From the NCBI RefSeq assembly GCF_020907985.1, contig NZ_JAJJPA010000017.1, forward strand, positions 1 through 64,000: a stretch of 64,000 nucleotides of DNA. Direction: 5' to 3'. Made by a program: the position numbers and the translations under genes. This DNA comes from Kitasatospora humi (GTDB taxonomy: Bacteria; Actinomycetota; Actinomycetes; Streptomycetales; Streptomycetaceae). The notes under the pieces are model-generated. The model did not search any database. It saw only the letters and a program-made list of their open reading frames with translations, and was not told the origin of the DNA. Below are positions 21,123 through 29,843 of the stretch, piece after piece (position 1 is the stretch's first letter; every line of letters starts with the position of its first letter).

Positions 21123-22562
21123 TCACGCCGCCAGTGCGGCCTCGGGAACTGCGGCCCGGCGCTCCCGCAGCAGCACCGCCGCCGCGACGAAGGCGAGCAG
21201 CAGCAGCCCGGCGGCCACCGCGAAGGAGAGCCGGTAGCCGCTCGCCAGCGCACCGACCGCGTCGCGCCCGGCGGCCCGCAGCCCCGCGGTCCGCCCCGCC
21301 GCCACGGTGCAGAGAACGGCCACTCCGAGCGCCGAGGCCACCGTCTGCGAGGTGTTGAAGAGACCGGAGGCGACCCCCGAGTCCTCCGGCGTGGCGTCCG
21401 CCATCGCCAGCCCGGCGAGGGCGGGCAGCACCAGGCCGCCGCCGGCGACCAGCAGCAGCGCGGGCAGCACGTCCACCGCGTAGGACGCGTGCTGGGGCAG
21501 CCGGGCCAGGTAGGCGAGCGACAGCACCAGCATCCCGGCGCCGGTCAGCAGCACCCGGCGGGCGCCGAAGGCCCGGGTGAGCCGGGCCGACAGCCCCAAC
21601 GAGACGGCGGCGATGGCCAGTCCGGTGGGCAGCATCCCGAAGCCGGTGGCCGCCGCGCCGTAGCCGAGCACGTTCTGCAGGTAGAGCGCGATCAGCACCT
21701 GGAACCCGAACATCGCCGAAATCATCAGCAGCTGAACCAGGTTGGCGCCCGAGGTGCGCCGGGACCGGAACAGCCGCAGCGGCAGCAGCGGTCGGGCCGC
21801 CCGGGCCTGCCGCGCCAGGAAGGCGGCCAGCAGCCCCAGGGCCGCCGCGCCGTAGCCCAGGGTGTGAGCAGAACTCCAGCCGCGGGTACCGGTGCTGACG
21901 ATGGTGTAGACGGCGAGCATCAGGCCGGCGGTGACCAGCAGTGCGCCCAGTGCGTCGGTGCCCTGCCGCAGGCCCTGGCCCGGTTCCGGGTCGAGCAGCC
22001 GCACCGCGGGCAGGCCGGCGGCCAGGGCGATCGGCAGGTTCACCAGGAATATCCAGTGCCAGTCGAGCAGTTGGGTCAGCACTCCGCCGAGCACCATGCC
22101 GAGCGAGGCACCGGCCGCGCCGACGAAGCTGAACGCGCCGATCGCGCGGCCCCGTTCGACCGGGTCGGGGAAGAGCGTGACGATCATGCCGAGGCTGACC
22201 GCCGAGACCAGCGCCCCGCCCGCGCCCTGCAGGAAGCGGGCGGCGATCAGCATCCCCGCCGAGTCCGCCAGTCCGCACAGCGCCGAGGCGGCGGCGAACA
22301 GCACCAGACCCGCCAGGAAGACCCGCTTGCGGCCGAGCAGGTCGCCGAGCCGACCGGCCAGCAACAGCAGTCCGGCGAACGGGATCTGGTAGCCGTTCAT
22401 CACCCAGGAGAGCCCGGTGTCGGTGAAGCCCAGAGCGTGCTGGATCGCGGGCTGGGCCACCGTCACGATCGTTCCGTCCAGAATGATCACCAAAGTGCCG
22501 GCGCAGAGCACCAGCAGGGCGTACCAGCGGCGTCGATCGTTCCCAACAGGTTTGGCAGACAT
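21123..22562 (-). CDS. MFS drug exporter (DHA2 / 14-TM type)
   Basis: A 479-residue transporter with about 14 hydrophobic segments. Motif C-like and motif A residues are visible (LDGTIVTVAQPAIQ in the first span, AGRLGDLLGRKRVFL in the first loop, RFLQGAGGALVSAVSLG further on), as in the EmrB/QacA drug:H+ antiporters. The start is the ATG at 22562 with a GGAGG site; the open frame to 22649 runs through the operator and promoter. The HxlR-type regulator is encoded divergently with a 62-base gap containing a near-perfect inverted repeat, so repression by that protein is likely. Exported compound unknown. Confidence 0.92.
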   Translation of the reverse strand: MSAKPVGNDRRRWYALLVLCAGTLVIILDGTIVTVAQPAIQHALGFTDTGLSWVMNGYQIPFAGLLLLAGRLGDLLGRKRVFLAGLVLFAAASALCGLADSAGMLIAARFLQGAGGALVSAVSLGMIVTLFPDPVERGRAIGAFSFVGAAGASLGMVLGGVLTQLLDWHWIFLVNLPIALAAGLPAVRLLDPEPGQGLRQGTDALGALLVTAGLMLAVYTIVSTGTRGWSSAHTLGYGAAALGLLAAFLARQARAARPLLPLRLFRSRRTSGANLVQLLMISAMFGFQVLIALYLQNVLGYGAAATGFGMLPTGLAIAAVSLGLSARLTRAFGARRVLLTGAGMLVLSLAYLARLPQHASYAVDVLPALLLVAGGGLVLPALAGLAMADATPEDSGVASGLFNTSQTVASALGVAVLCTVAAGRTAGLRAAGRDAVGALASGYRLSFAVAAGLLLLAFVAAAVLLRERRAAVPEAALAA

Positions 22563-22575
22563 GGCTTGACCTCCG

Positions 22576-22603
22576 ATGGTGCACGTCTTGTTACGTGGAC
22601 CAT
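22576..22603. promoter_or_regulatory. Candidate HxlR operator
   Basis: ATGGTGCACGT, six bases, then ACGTGGACCAT: ten of eleven positions match as an inverted repeat. It sits between the divergent MFS and HxlR starts and would cover both promoters. Confidence 0.7.
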
Positions 22604-22624
22604 CCTGTGTGACCATCAGATCCC

Positions 22625-23047
22625 ATGGAAGAAGGCACTTTTTTGTCACGGGGGAACACCTGTGTACCGGGGCCGCTCAAGCCGGGTGACACGGTGGAGC
22701 GCGGGGCCTGCGCGGTGACCGAGGTGCTCGACCGGGTGGGCAGCAAGTGGAGCATCATGGTGATCGTCTCCGCGGCGGCCGGGCCGATCCGGTTCACCGA
22801 GCTGGAGCGCACCATCACCGGGATCAGCCGGCGGATGCTCACCCTCACGCTGCGCAACCTGGAGCGGGACGGGCTGATCTCCCGCACCGTCCACCCGACC
22901 GCGCCGCCCAAGGTGGAGTACGCCCTCACCGAGGTCGGCGTCGAGCTCAACGAGTACCTGGCGCAGCTGACCCGATGGGCCGAGCGGCACCGCACCACCA
23001 TCCACCAGGCCCGCTCGGCGTACGACGCCGCCCGCGCGGCACGCTGA
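22625..23047 (+). CDS. HxlR-family winged-helix regulator
   Basis: A 140-residue protein with the HxlR winged helix: CAVTEVLDRVGSKWSIMVIV, RFTELERTITGISRRMLTLT and the wing LISRTVHPTAPPKVEYALTE. HxlR proteins often sense electrophiles or antibiotics, frequently through a cysteine near the N-terminus; here C29 lies in the usual place and another cysteine is at residue 13. The gene is divergent from an MFS exporter, the standard arrangement of a local efflux regulator. The start ATG at 22625 is preceded only by a weak ribosome-binding site; a later in-frame start is possible. Confidence 0.9.
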   Translation: MEEGTFLSRGNTCVPGPLKPGDTVERGACAVTEVLDRVGSKWSIMVIVSAAAGPIRFTELERTITGISRRMLTLTLRNLERDGLISRTVHPTAPPKVEYALTEVGVELNEYLAQLTRWAERHRTTIHQARSAYDAARAAR

Positions 23048-23310
23048 CACCGTGGGTGCCGACGGGCGATGCCACGAGCGCCGCTCGCCGATTAGGACGC
23101 CGCGAGTGTCGCTCGCCGACAGCACGAGTGGTCGGTCGAATTCGACCTAGCAGTTTGTGCGACGACCGCGCACCCGGGTGATTCACACCGTCTTCGGGGG
23201 GTAAAGGTGATCGCAACGGTCAGACCGGGTGCCAGGTGGGACGTCGCTCGGGCAGACTGCCTCCAGGCGGCGTCAACGGGCTGGTGTCACGGGGGCCGAC
23301 CGGGAGAAAG

Positions 23311-24516
23311 GTGCGGAATGTGGACCGCTGCGTTGTCCTTGTGGACGCCGGGTACCTGCTGGGTGCCTCCGCCAGCCTGCTCGCCGGAGAACCATCCCGC
23401 TCCCGGGTGACGGTGGACCACACCGCGCTGATCGCCTCGCTGCGCGAACGGGCCGAGGAGGAGACCGGCCTGCCGCTGCTGCGGATCTACTGGTTCGACG
23501 CCGCCCCGGAGCGCCGGCCGCTGCCCGAGCACCGCCGGCTGCGGGTGCTGCCCCGGGTCACCGTGCGGCTCGGCGCCCTCACCCGGGCCGAGGGCCGCTG
23601 GGTGCAGAAGGGCGTGGACGCCGCGATGCACGCCGAACTCTCCGAACTCGCCCGCAACCGGGCCTGCGCCGACGTGGTGCTGGTCACCGGCGACGGCGAC
23701 CTGCTGCCCGGCATGATGAGCGCCAAGGAGCACGGTGTGGCCGTCCACCTGTGGGCGCTGCAGGCCGCAGACGGCGACTTCAACCAGTCGGAGGACCTGG
23801 TCGGCGAGGCCGACGAGCGCCGGGTGCTGGACCGCGACTGGATCACCCGCTCGGTCAGCCTGCGCGAGCAGGTGCCGCCGTTCCCGTCGGCCGGACCGCC
23901 GCCCGAGATCGCCAAGATCCTCTCCGCCCCACCCGCCGCGCCGCGCCCGGCCGCCGCCGAGGCCCCCGCCCAGCCCGCCGAGCCCGAGCCGTCGGCGCCG
24001 CTCAAGGCCGTCCCCACCCCCAAGGACCTGGCCGGCCGCGCCCAGGCGCACGTCGCCCAGCCGCAGCCACAGCCGCAGCCGGCCGCCGCCGCCAACGCCC
24101 CGGTGCTGCGCTGGTCCTCCGACCGCGGCTACGTCGACCGCCCCGCCGAGCAGCCCTGCGCCGCCGACTCGCTGCCCACCCTGGCCCAGCTGACCACCGC
24201 CGAGCAGCGCTGGGCCGACCGCGAGGAGGACATCACGGCGATCGGCGGCGATCCGCACGAGGTCGGACAGGTCTTCGCCCGCCGCTGGACCGAGCGGCTG
24301 GCCGACAAGGAGCGGCTCACCGTCATCTGGTCCGACTACCCGCGGATCCCGCACAAGGTCGACGGCGAGCTGCTGCGCTACGCCGCGCGGTTCGGCCTGC
24401 TCGCCCACAAGGACGACCAGATCGACGAGCACGACCGGTACGCGATCCGGGCCGGCTTCTGGAAGGAGCTCGCCGCCCGGGTGCCGGGCGGGGAGCAGAT
24501 CGTGGTGGACGACTGA
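23311..24516 (+). CDS. NYN-domain (PIN-like) protein with C-terminal conserved domain
   Basis: The 401-residue protein begins with a NYN/DUF88-type domain: CVVLVDAGYLLGASASLL supplies the first acidic residue and VVLVTGDGDLLPGMM the next ones, all on the ends of core strands, as in metal-dependent RNases of the PIN fold. After about residue 195 comes a linker rich in Pro and Ala, then a C-terminal region (LTTAEQRWADREEDITAIGG, RRWTERLADKERL, KDDQIDEHDRYAIRAGFWKE) that looks like a separate helical domain. The GTG at 23311 is behind GGGAGAAAG. The RNA target is unknown. The gene stands alone, 65 bases ahead of an ABC transporter pair. Confidence 0.85.
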   Translation: MRNVDRCVVLVDAGYLLGASASLLAGEPSRSRVTVDHTALIASLRERAEEETGLPLLRIYWFDAAPERRPLPEHRRLRVLPRVTVRLGALTRAEGRWVQKGVDAAMHAELSELARNRACADVVLVTGDGDLLPGMMSAKEHGVAVHLWALQAADGDFNQSEDLVGEADERRVLDRDWITRSVSLREQVPPFPSAGPPPEIAKILSAPPAAPRPAAAEAPAQPAEPEPSAPLKAVPTPKDLAGRAQAHVAQPQPQPQPAAAANAPVLRWSSDRGYVDRPAEQPCAADSLPTLAQLTTAEQRWADREEDITAIGGDPHEVGQVFARRWTERLADKERLTVIWSDYPRIPHKVDGELLRYAARFGLLAHKDDQIDEHDRYAIRAGFWKELAARVPGGEQIVVDD

Positions 24517-24581
24517 ACTGATCACCGGACGGGGTGACCCCGGTCCGCTTCGCGGGCGATCGGCGCGTAGAGTCTTCGGTC

Positions 24582-25535
24582 GTGAGCCACGCCCCCCTGC
24601 CCTGCTGCTCCGTCCGGGGCCTCACCAAGAACCACGGTGAGATCCGCGCCAACGACGGGGTCGACCTGGAGATCCGCCAGGGTGAGGTCTTCGGCCTGCT
24701 CGGGCCGAACGGGGCCGGCAAGTCCACCCTGGTCCGGCAGCTCACCGGACTGCTGCGCCCCGACGCGGGCAGCGTGCAGATCCTCGGCCACGACATCGTG
24801 CGCCACCCGGAGCGGGCCGCCCGCCTGCTCGGCTACCTCGGCCAGGAGTCCACCGCGCTCGACGAGCTGACCGTCGCGCTGGCCGCCGAGACCACCGGCC
24901 GGCTGCGCGGGCTCAGCCGGTCCGCGGCCCGCGCCGAGACCGCCGAGGTGCTCGCCGAACTGGGCCTGGAACGGCTGGCCGCCCGCCCGTTGGCCAAGCT
25001 CTCCGGCGGCCAGCGCCGGCTCGCCTGCTTCGCGGCCACCCTGGTGGGGGAGCGGCCGCTGCTGGTGCTCGACGAGCCCACCACCGGCATGGACCCGGTC
25101 GCCCGCCGCGCCGTCTGGTCGGCCGTGGACCGCCGCCGCGCCGAGCGCGGCACCACCGTGCTGCTGGTCACCCACAACGTCATCGAGGCCGAGACCGTGC
25201 TCGACCGGGTCGCCGTGCTGGACGACGGCCGGGTGATCGCCTGCGACACCCCCGGCAGGCTGAAGGCGCTGGTCGACGGGGACGTCCGGCTCGACCTGGT
25301 GTGGCGTGACGAGCCCCCGCTGACCGTTCCCGCGGTGGCCCGGCTCGCCGACCGCGCCGACTGCTCGGGCCGCCGCTGGACCGTGCGCACCACCCCGGAG
25401 GAGGCCAGGGAACTGGTCGCCGCCGTCACCGCCGGGCCGGCGTTCGCCGCCCTCGACGACTTCACCCTCGCCACTCCGAGCCTGGAGGACGCCTACCTCC
25501 GGCTCGGCGGCCGCCACCAAGGACTGGCGAAGTGA
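24582..25535 (+). CDS. ABC transporter ATP-binding protein (DrrA-like)
   Basis: A 317-residue ATPase with Walker A GPNGAGKST (about residues 41-49), signature LSGGQRRLA, Walker B LLVLDEPTTGMDP and the H-loop LLVTHNVIEAE, followed by the C-terminal regulatory extension typical of the daunorubicin-resistance (DrrA) branch (SLEDAYLRLGGRH at the end). The GTG at 24582 begins right at the domain. The permease gene follows 37 bases later. Together they form a two-gene exporter of unknown cargo. Confidence 0.92.
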   Translation: MSHAPLPCCSVRGLTKNHGEIRANDGVDLEIRQGEVFGLLGPNGAGKSTLVRQLTGLLRPDAGSVQILGHDIVRHPERAARLLGYLGQESTALDELTVALAAETTGRLRGLSRSAARAETAEVLAELGLERLAARPLAKLSGGQRRLACFAATLVGERPLLVLDEPTTGMDPVARRAVWSAVDRRRAERGTTVLLVTHNVIEAETVLDRVAVLDDGRVIACDTPGRLKALVDGDVRLDLVWRDEPPLTVPAVARLADRADCSGRRWTVRTTPEEARELVAAVTAGPAFAALDDFTLATPSLEDAYLRLGGRHQGLAK

Positions 25536-25572
25536 CCGCCCACTCAGCCCTTCGTTCGCGAGGACCGGCGAC

Positions 25573-26382
25573 GTGACCGTACTGACCCCTGCCACCGCTG
25601 CCCCCGCCGCCGCGCCGACCGCCGCCCCGCTGGGCCCGGCGGCCCGCCTGCTGCCCGCACTGGCCGCCGTCTACCGGGCGCAGCTGACCCGTGCCAAGGT
25701 CGCCCGGATCCCGCTGATGTTCGTCGCCACCTTCCAGTCCGTCGGCATCCTGGTGATGATGCGCGGCGTGGTGGACAGCGGCGACAACGCGTCGTCCCGC
25801 GCCGTGGTGGCGGGCTCCGCCGTGCTGGTGGTCGCCTTCGTGGCGCTCAACCTGCTCGCCCAGTACTTCGGCAAGCTGCGCGCCACCGGCGGCCTCGACC
25901 ACTACGCCACGCTGCCGGTGCCGGCCGCCGCGGTGGTGCTCGGCGCGGCGGGTGCCTACGCCTCCTTCACGCTGCCCGGCGCGCTGGTCACGGCCGCCTT
26001 CGGTGCGGTGCTGTTCGGGCTGCCGCTGGCCCACCTGTGGGTGCTGCTGGCGGTGGTGCCGCTGGCCGGGGCGGCCCTGTCGGGGCTGGGCGCGGCGCTC
26101 GGCCTGCTCGCGCCCAAGCAGGAGATCGCCACCATGCTCGGCCAGCTGGGCATGTCCGCGGCGCTGCTGCTCGGGGTGCTGCCGGCCTCCCACCTGCCCG
26201 GCCCGATCCGGGCGCTGCGCGATCTGCTGCCGTCCACGTACGGCGTCGACGCCTTCGCCGACAGCTTCGCGGCCCGCCCGGACTGGGCCGCCGTACTGGG
26301 CGACCTGGGGGTCTGCGCGGGCGTCGGGCTGCTGGCCCTCACCCTGGCGACGTACGCGTACCGGCGGGTGGCGACGCGGTAG
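25573..26382 (+). CDS. ABC-2 type permease of the DrrA-like ATPase
   Basis: The 269-residue protein starts with a Pro/Ala-rich leader and has six hydrophobic segments. GKLRATGGLDHYATLPVPA is the conserved ABC-2 loop before the later spans. It follows the ATPase gene on the same strand and pairs with it. The GTG at 25573 opens the frame. The last five codons and the stop lie inside the first copy of a degenerate tandem repeat that continues to about 26533, so the 3' end of the gene has been copied into the intergenic DNA. Confidence 0.9.
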   Translation: MTVLTPATAAPAAAPTAAPLGPAARLLPALAAVYRAQLTRAKVARIPLMFVATFQSVGILVMMRGVVDSGDNASSRAVVAGSAVLVVAFVALNLLAQYFGKLRATGGLDHYATLPVPAAAVVLGAAGAYASFTLPGALVTAAFGAVLFGLPLAHLWVLLAVVPLAGAALSGLGAALGLLAPKQEIATMLGQLGMSAALLLGVLPASHLPGPIRALRDLLPSTYGVDAFADSFAARPDWAAVLGDLGVCAGVGLLALTLATYAYRRVATR

Positions 26383-26533
26383 CGCCTTTCCCGACCCGCG
26401 GGTGGCGACGCGGTCGGGCTTTTCCGGACCGCGCGGGGGTGGCGACGCGGTCGGGCCCGGTCGGACCCGCGGGTGGCTGCGCGGTCGGGCCTTTCCGGAC
26501 CGCCGGGCGGCTGCGCGGTCGGGCCTTTCCGGG
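26364..26533. repeat. Five degenerate tandem repeats across the permease 3' end
   Basis: Units of 32-38 bases begin near 26364, 26398, 26431, 26469 and 26502, each with a core like GCGGGTGGCGACGCGGTCGG followed by a CTTTTCCGGACC-type end. The first holds the permease stop codon (TAG at 26380). The others have CG in its place, so the same words (RVATR) recur without a stop. Copies four and five share GGCTGCGCGGTCGGGCCTTT. Confidence 0.75.
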
Positions 26534-26585
26534 TGCCGTGGGCCCGAGTGGCCGGTGCACCGGACCGGCGTGAAACGATGGTCGG

Positions 26586-27302
26586 GTGACCGTACCGAAC
26601 ACCCCTGCGGAACCCGACCCGCTGTCGACGGCCCCGGACGAGCTGACCTCGGAGCCCCGCGCCGGCACCGTCCTGACCCGCCTCCGGGCCGAGCTGCGGA
26701 TCGCGCTCCCGATCGGGTTCGGCTGCCTGCTGCTGGGGCTGCTGATGGGGGCGCTGTGGTACTGGCTGGCGCCCGAGGTGCCGCTGGTGGTGCAGGGCAA
26801 CTCGGTGCTCTACGTGGACCCGGAGGGTGAGCAGTCGGCCGGCGCGGTCGGCACCTTCGTGCTGCTCGGCATCGCCTTCGGGCTGGTCACCGCGCTGGTC
26901 GCCTTCCTGCTCACCCGGCGGCGCGGCGGCGGCATCGCGATGGCCGTGGCACTCGGGCTCGGCGGGGTGGGCGGCTCGCTGATCGCCGTCTGGCTGGGCG
27001 AGAAGCTCGGTCCGACCAGCAACATCATCGGGCACGCCAAGCAGGTCGGGGAGGGGCACACCTTCTACGAGAACCTGACGCTGCCCGCCCACGGCGCGCT
27101 GCTGGCCTGGCCGATCGCCGCCATGGTGCTGCTGCTCGCGCTGACCGCCACCTTCGGCAAGCGCGAGGAGCACCCGGAGCCGCAGTGGGTCGGCCCGCTG
27201 CCGCCGGCCGACGACGGCTCGGGGAACCCGTGGGCCCCGCAACCGTCCGAGCCGCCCGCCGAGGGCGACCAGGCCCCGTCGCACACCGAGTCCGGGCGCT
27301 GA
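26586..27302 (+). CDS. DUF2567-like membrane protein
   Basis: A 238-residue membrane protein with four hydrophobic segments: one after an acidic N-terminus (LPIGFGCLLLGLLMGALWYW), two in the middle and one near the end (AAMVLLLALTATFG), then a Pro/Glu-rich tail. An extracytoplasmic loop with EVPLVVQGNSVLYVDPEGEQ resembles DUF2567 proteins, which are confined to actinobacteria and have no known function. The GTG at 26586 follows a spaced GAAACG region with no clear ribosome-binding site. It is convergent with the YbaK-like gene, with only 23 bases between. Confidence 0.75.
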   Translation: MTVPNTPAEPDPLSTAPDELTSEPRAGTVLTRLRAELRIALPIGFGCLLLGLLMGALWYWLAPEVPLVVQGNSVLYVDPEGEQSAGAVGTFVLLGIAFGLVTALVAFLLTRRRGGGIAMAVALGLGGVGGSLIAVWLGEKLGPTSNIIGHAKQVGEGHTFYENLTLPAHGALLAWPIAAMVLLLALTATFGKREEHPEPQWVGPLPPADDGSGNPWAPQPSEPPAEGDQAPSHTESGR

Positions 27303-27325
27303 GGGGGCGACGGCACTGGGCCCGG

Positions 27326-27826
27326 CTAGTTGCTGCGGCTGATCTCCGCGCTGACGCCGTCGGTGAGCCGCAGCAGCTCCGCCGGGGCCAGCTCCACCTC
27401 CAGGCCCCGGCGCCCGGCCGAGACGTAGACGGTCGGGTGGGCCAGCGCCCCGGCGTCCACCACGGTGCGCAGCGGCTTGCGCTGGCCCAGCGGCGAGATC
27501 CCGCCGCGGACGTAGCCACTGCTGCGCTCGGCCGCCGCCGGATCGGCCATCACGGCCCGCTTGCCACCCACCGCGGCGGCCAGCGCCTTGAGGTCCAGCT
27601 GACCGGCGACCGGGACCACGCCGACCGTGAGGGTGCCGTCCACCTCGGCCACCAGGGTCTTGAACACCCGCTCCGGCGCGACCCCGAGCGCCTCGGCCGC
27701 CTCGGTGCCGTAGGACGGCGCGGCCGGGTCGTGCTGGTAGGCGTGCACGGTGAACGCCACACCGGCCTTCTCCAGGGCCACCGTGGCCGGGGTGCCCTTG
27801 CCGCCGGCGCCGTTCTTCTTCGCCAT
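27326..27826 (-). CDS. ybaK: Cys-tRNA(Pro)/Cys-tRNA(Cys) deacylase, YbaK family
   Basis: Hydrolyses mischarged Cys-tRNA(Pro), a translation fidelity step. The 166-residue protein contains the YbaK/ProX fold: VALEKAGVAFTVHAYQHDP, EAAEALGVAPERVFKTLVAE, the lysine in KRAVMADP and the characteristic GYVRGGISPLGQRKPLRTVV segment. The ATG at 27826 is preceded by GAGGGGAACC. It begins only eight bases past the stop of the upstream LON-like gene on the same strand, so the two are probably one transcript. The gene order is convergent with the DUF2567-like gene. Confidence 0.93.
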   Translation of the reverse strand: MAKKNGAGGKGTPATVALEKAGVAFTVHAYQHDPAAPSYGTEAAEALGVAPERVFKTLVAEVDGTLTVGVVPVAGQLDLKALAAAVGGKRAVMADPAAAERSSGYVRGGISPLGQRKPLRTVVDAGALAHPTVYVSAGRRGLEVELAPAELLRLTDGVSAEISRSN

Positions 27827-27834
27827 GGTTCCCC

Positions 27835-28563
27835 TCAGTTGGGACTGAACGGCTGCCGGGTCAGCTCCACGGCCGGGAGCGACGGCAGCCAGTTGATCAG
27901 CGAGGTCTCCCTGCGCAGCAGCTCCAGCTCGGCGCTCAGCCGGCTCGCGGTGTCCGGGCAGGCCAGCAGCTTCTGCTTGACCGGCACCTCGAGCACCGCG
28001 GCGGCGGCCACCAGGTAGGAGAGCACCTGCGGGTCGTCCGGCAGTTCCTGTTCGCCGGCCAGGCTCGCCTGCCGGGCTCCGGCCAGCCGCTTCTGGTACG
28101 CCCGGAACGCCCGCTCCACCCCGCCGGCCAGCACCCCGGCGCCGCTGCCGGTCTGCTCCTCCAGCGGCTCGCACTCGCCGACCAGGTACGGCCCGCTGGT
28201 GTCCACCGCGCTCAGCCGGAACCGGGTGGTGCCGGTGACCAGCAGCTCGTACCGGCCGTCCGTGTGCGGTGTCACCGAGGCCACGTCGGCGATGCAGCCG
28301 ATGTGGTACAGGGCCTCCAGGGGGTCGCCGTTGGAGGTGCCCAGGCCGTCCAGCGGTCCGGCCGGCTTGTCGCTCTCGGTGACCGGTGCGACCTCCCGCC
28401 CGTCCTTGATCGCCAGCACCCCGAACCGCTGCGGCCGGCCCTCCGGCAGCGCCACCAGGTCGGCGACCAGTCGCCGGTAGCGCTCCTCGAACACATGCAG
28501 CGGGAACACCAGCCCCGGGTAGAGCACCGCGTCGAGCGGGAAGATCGGAAGCCGTTCTGTCAC
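27835..28563 (-). CDS. LON substrate-binding-domain protein
   Basis: A 242-residue protein that corresponds to the N-terminal substrate-binding domain of Lon protease without ATPase or protease parts: RLPIFPLDAVLYPGLVFPLH at the start, then FEERYRRLVADLVALPEG and a C-terminal helical region ending in ELLRRETSLINWLPSLP. The GTG at 28563 fits homologues; the longer open frame upstream runs through a 54-base DNA repeat and is not convincing. Stand-alone LON-domain proteins are common in actinobacteria, with role unproven. It is followed at once by ybaK. Confidence 0.88.
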   Translation of the reverse strand: MTERLPIFPLDAVLYPGLVFPLHVFEERYRRLVADLVALPEGRPQRFGVLAIKDGREVAPVTESDKPAGPLDGLGTSNGDPLEALYHIGCIADVASVTPHTDGRYELLVTGTTRFRLSAVDTSGPYLVGECEPLEEQTGSGAGVLAGGVERAFRAYQKRLAGARQASLAGEQELPDDPQVLSYLVAAAAVLEVPVKQKLLACPDTASRLSAELELLRRETSLINWLPSLPAVELTRQPFSPN

Positions 28564-28636
28564 GGCGCACAGCGTAGCCGCCCGGGGAGACACGGCGACG
28601 ACGGTCTCATCGGCAGGGGCGCCGGTCCGCCTCTCG

Positions 28637-28744
28637 CTGCGGTGCACAGCGGTCACGAGGCTCCCCGTCGGTGCGGCCGGTTGCCGGGGGCTGCGGTGCA
28701 CAGCGGTCCCGAGGCTCCCCGTCGGTGCGGCCGGTTGCCGGGGG
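28637..28744. repeat. Exact 54-base tandem duplication
   Basis: The segment 28637-28690 is repeated at 28691-28744 with a single difference (TCACG against TCCCG). It sits in the divergent promoter gap between the LON-domain gene and the phosphoesterase gene. I see no promoter motif inside it. Confidence 0.9.
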
Positions 28745-28859
28745 CGCTCACGTCGGCCCGGTCGCCGGGCAGCGCGGCGCGGACGGCGGTGAGGTCGCCG
28801 ACCGTGCTCCTCCGCACCGAGGGTGGTCAACTCCGTTGGTGGGCGGATAGGTTGACGGG

Positions 28860-29732
28860 ATGAGGATCCTGCATCTGTCCGATGTGCACATCAGCCGCAT
28901 CGACGGCCCGGACGCGGATGGTGCCGACGGCACCGCCGCCCTGCGCCGCATGCTCGGCGAGCTGGTGCATCTACGTGACCTCGACGCGCTCGTGATCACC
29001 GGGGACGTCGCCGACGACGGTTCCCGCGAGGCCTACACGCGCATCCGCGAGATCGTGGGTGACTTCGCGCGGGAGCGCAGCGCGGCGGTCTTCTACACGA
29101 CGGGCAACCATGACGAGCGCGGTGCGTTCGCCGAGGTGCTGGGGAGCGGGCACGAGCGGCCCGAGACGGTGTACGAGGGACCCGCGGGGGAGCGGGCCGC
29201 GGCGAGCACGGTCGGGGGCCGGCGGTTGATCACACTGGACTCGCTGGTGCCGGGGAAGGGCTACGGCTGGCTCAGTCGTGCTCAACTCGACTGGCTTGCC
29301 GACCTTCTGTCGGCTCCCGCGCCGCTCGGCACCCTACTGGCGTTCCACCACCCGCCGATCGCCCTGGATGTCGAGGTGCAGCGGGAACTCGGCCTGCGCA
29401 ACGCCCAGGAGCTGGCCGACGTGATCCGCGGCACCGACGTCGAGCTCATCCTCTGCGGCCACTTCCACCTGCAACTCCTGGGCCGCTTCGAGCAGTCCAC
29501 CGTCTGGGTCACTCCAGGGGTCGCCAGCCGCGTCGACCTGACCGTCCGCCCCGGCAGCGAACGTGTCGTCCACGGTCCCTCGGCTTCCCTCGTCCGACTG
29601 GACGTGCCGCACGGCCCGCTCATCCACACGCTGCACGCCCGGGATCCGCGGATGGGCGAGACGGTCTACGAGGCCGACGAGGAGCAGATGCGGGAGGTGA
29701 TCGCGAAGCTGGGCCCGGGGAGCGGCCGGTGA
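28860..29732 (+). CDS. Metallophosphoesterase, CpdA (cyclic nucleotide phosphodiesterase)-like
   Basis: A calcineurin-type phosphoesterase of 290 residues. All metal-binding motifs are present in order: DVH (residues 8-10), GDVADDG, GNHDE (about 80-84), a conserved HHPP (about 163-166) and GHFH near 204. This combination fits the cAMP phosphodiesterase (Icc/CpdA) branch, although substrate preference cannot be fixed from sequence. The ATG at 28860 opens the domain directly. It is followed by a convergent TetR gene; the 111-base gap holds nothing else I can name. Confidence 0.88.
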   Translation: MRILHLSDVHISRIDGPDADGADGTAALRRMLGELVHLRDLDALVITGDVADDGSREAYTRIREIVGDFARERSAAVFYTTGNHDERGAFAEVLGSGHERPETVYEGPAGERAAASTVGGRRLITLDSLVPGKGYGWLSRAQLDWLADLLSAPAPLGTLLAFHHPPIALDVEVQRELGLRNAQELADVIRGTDVELILCGHFHLQLLGRFEQSTVWVTPGVASRVDLTVRPGSERVVHGPSASLVRLDVPHGPLIHTLHARDPRMGETVYEADEEQMREVIAKLGPGSGR

Positions 29733-29843
29733 CGCCCGCTCGGGAAGCGGCGCAGCTCCGGGTGTTCGACTTGGGGCAGCGCCGACCTCCGCCTCGGTGT
29801 CGGACGGCCTGGGGGCTGCTTGCCGGGGCCGGGCCGGGGGAGC

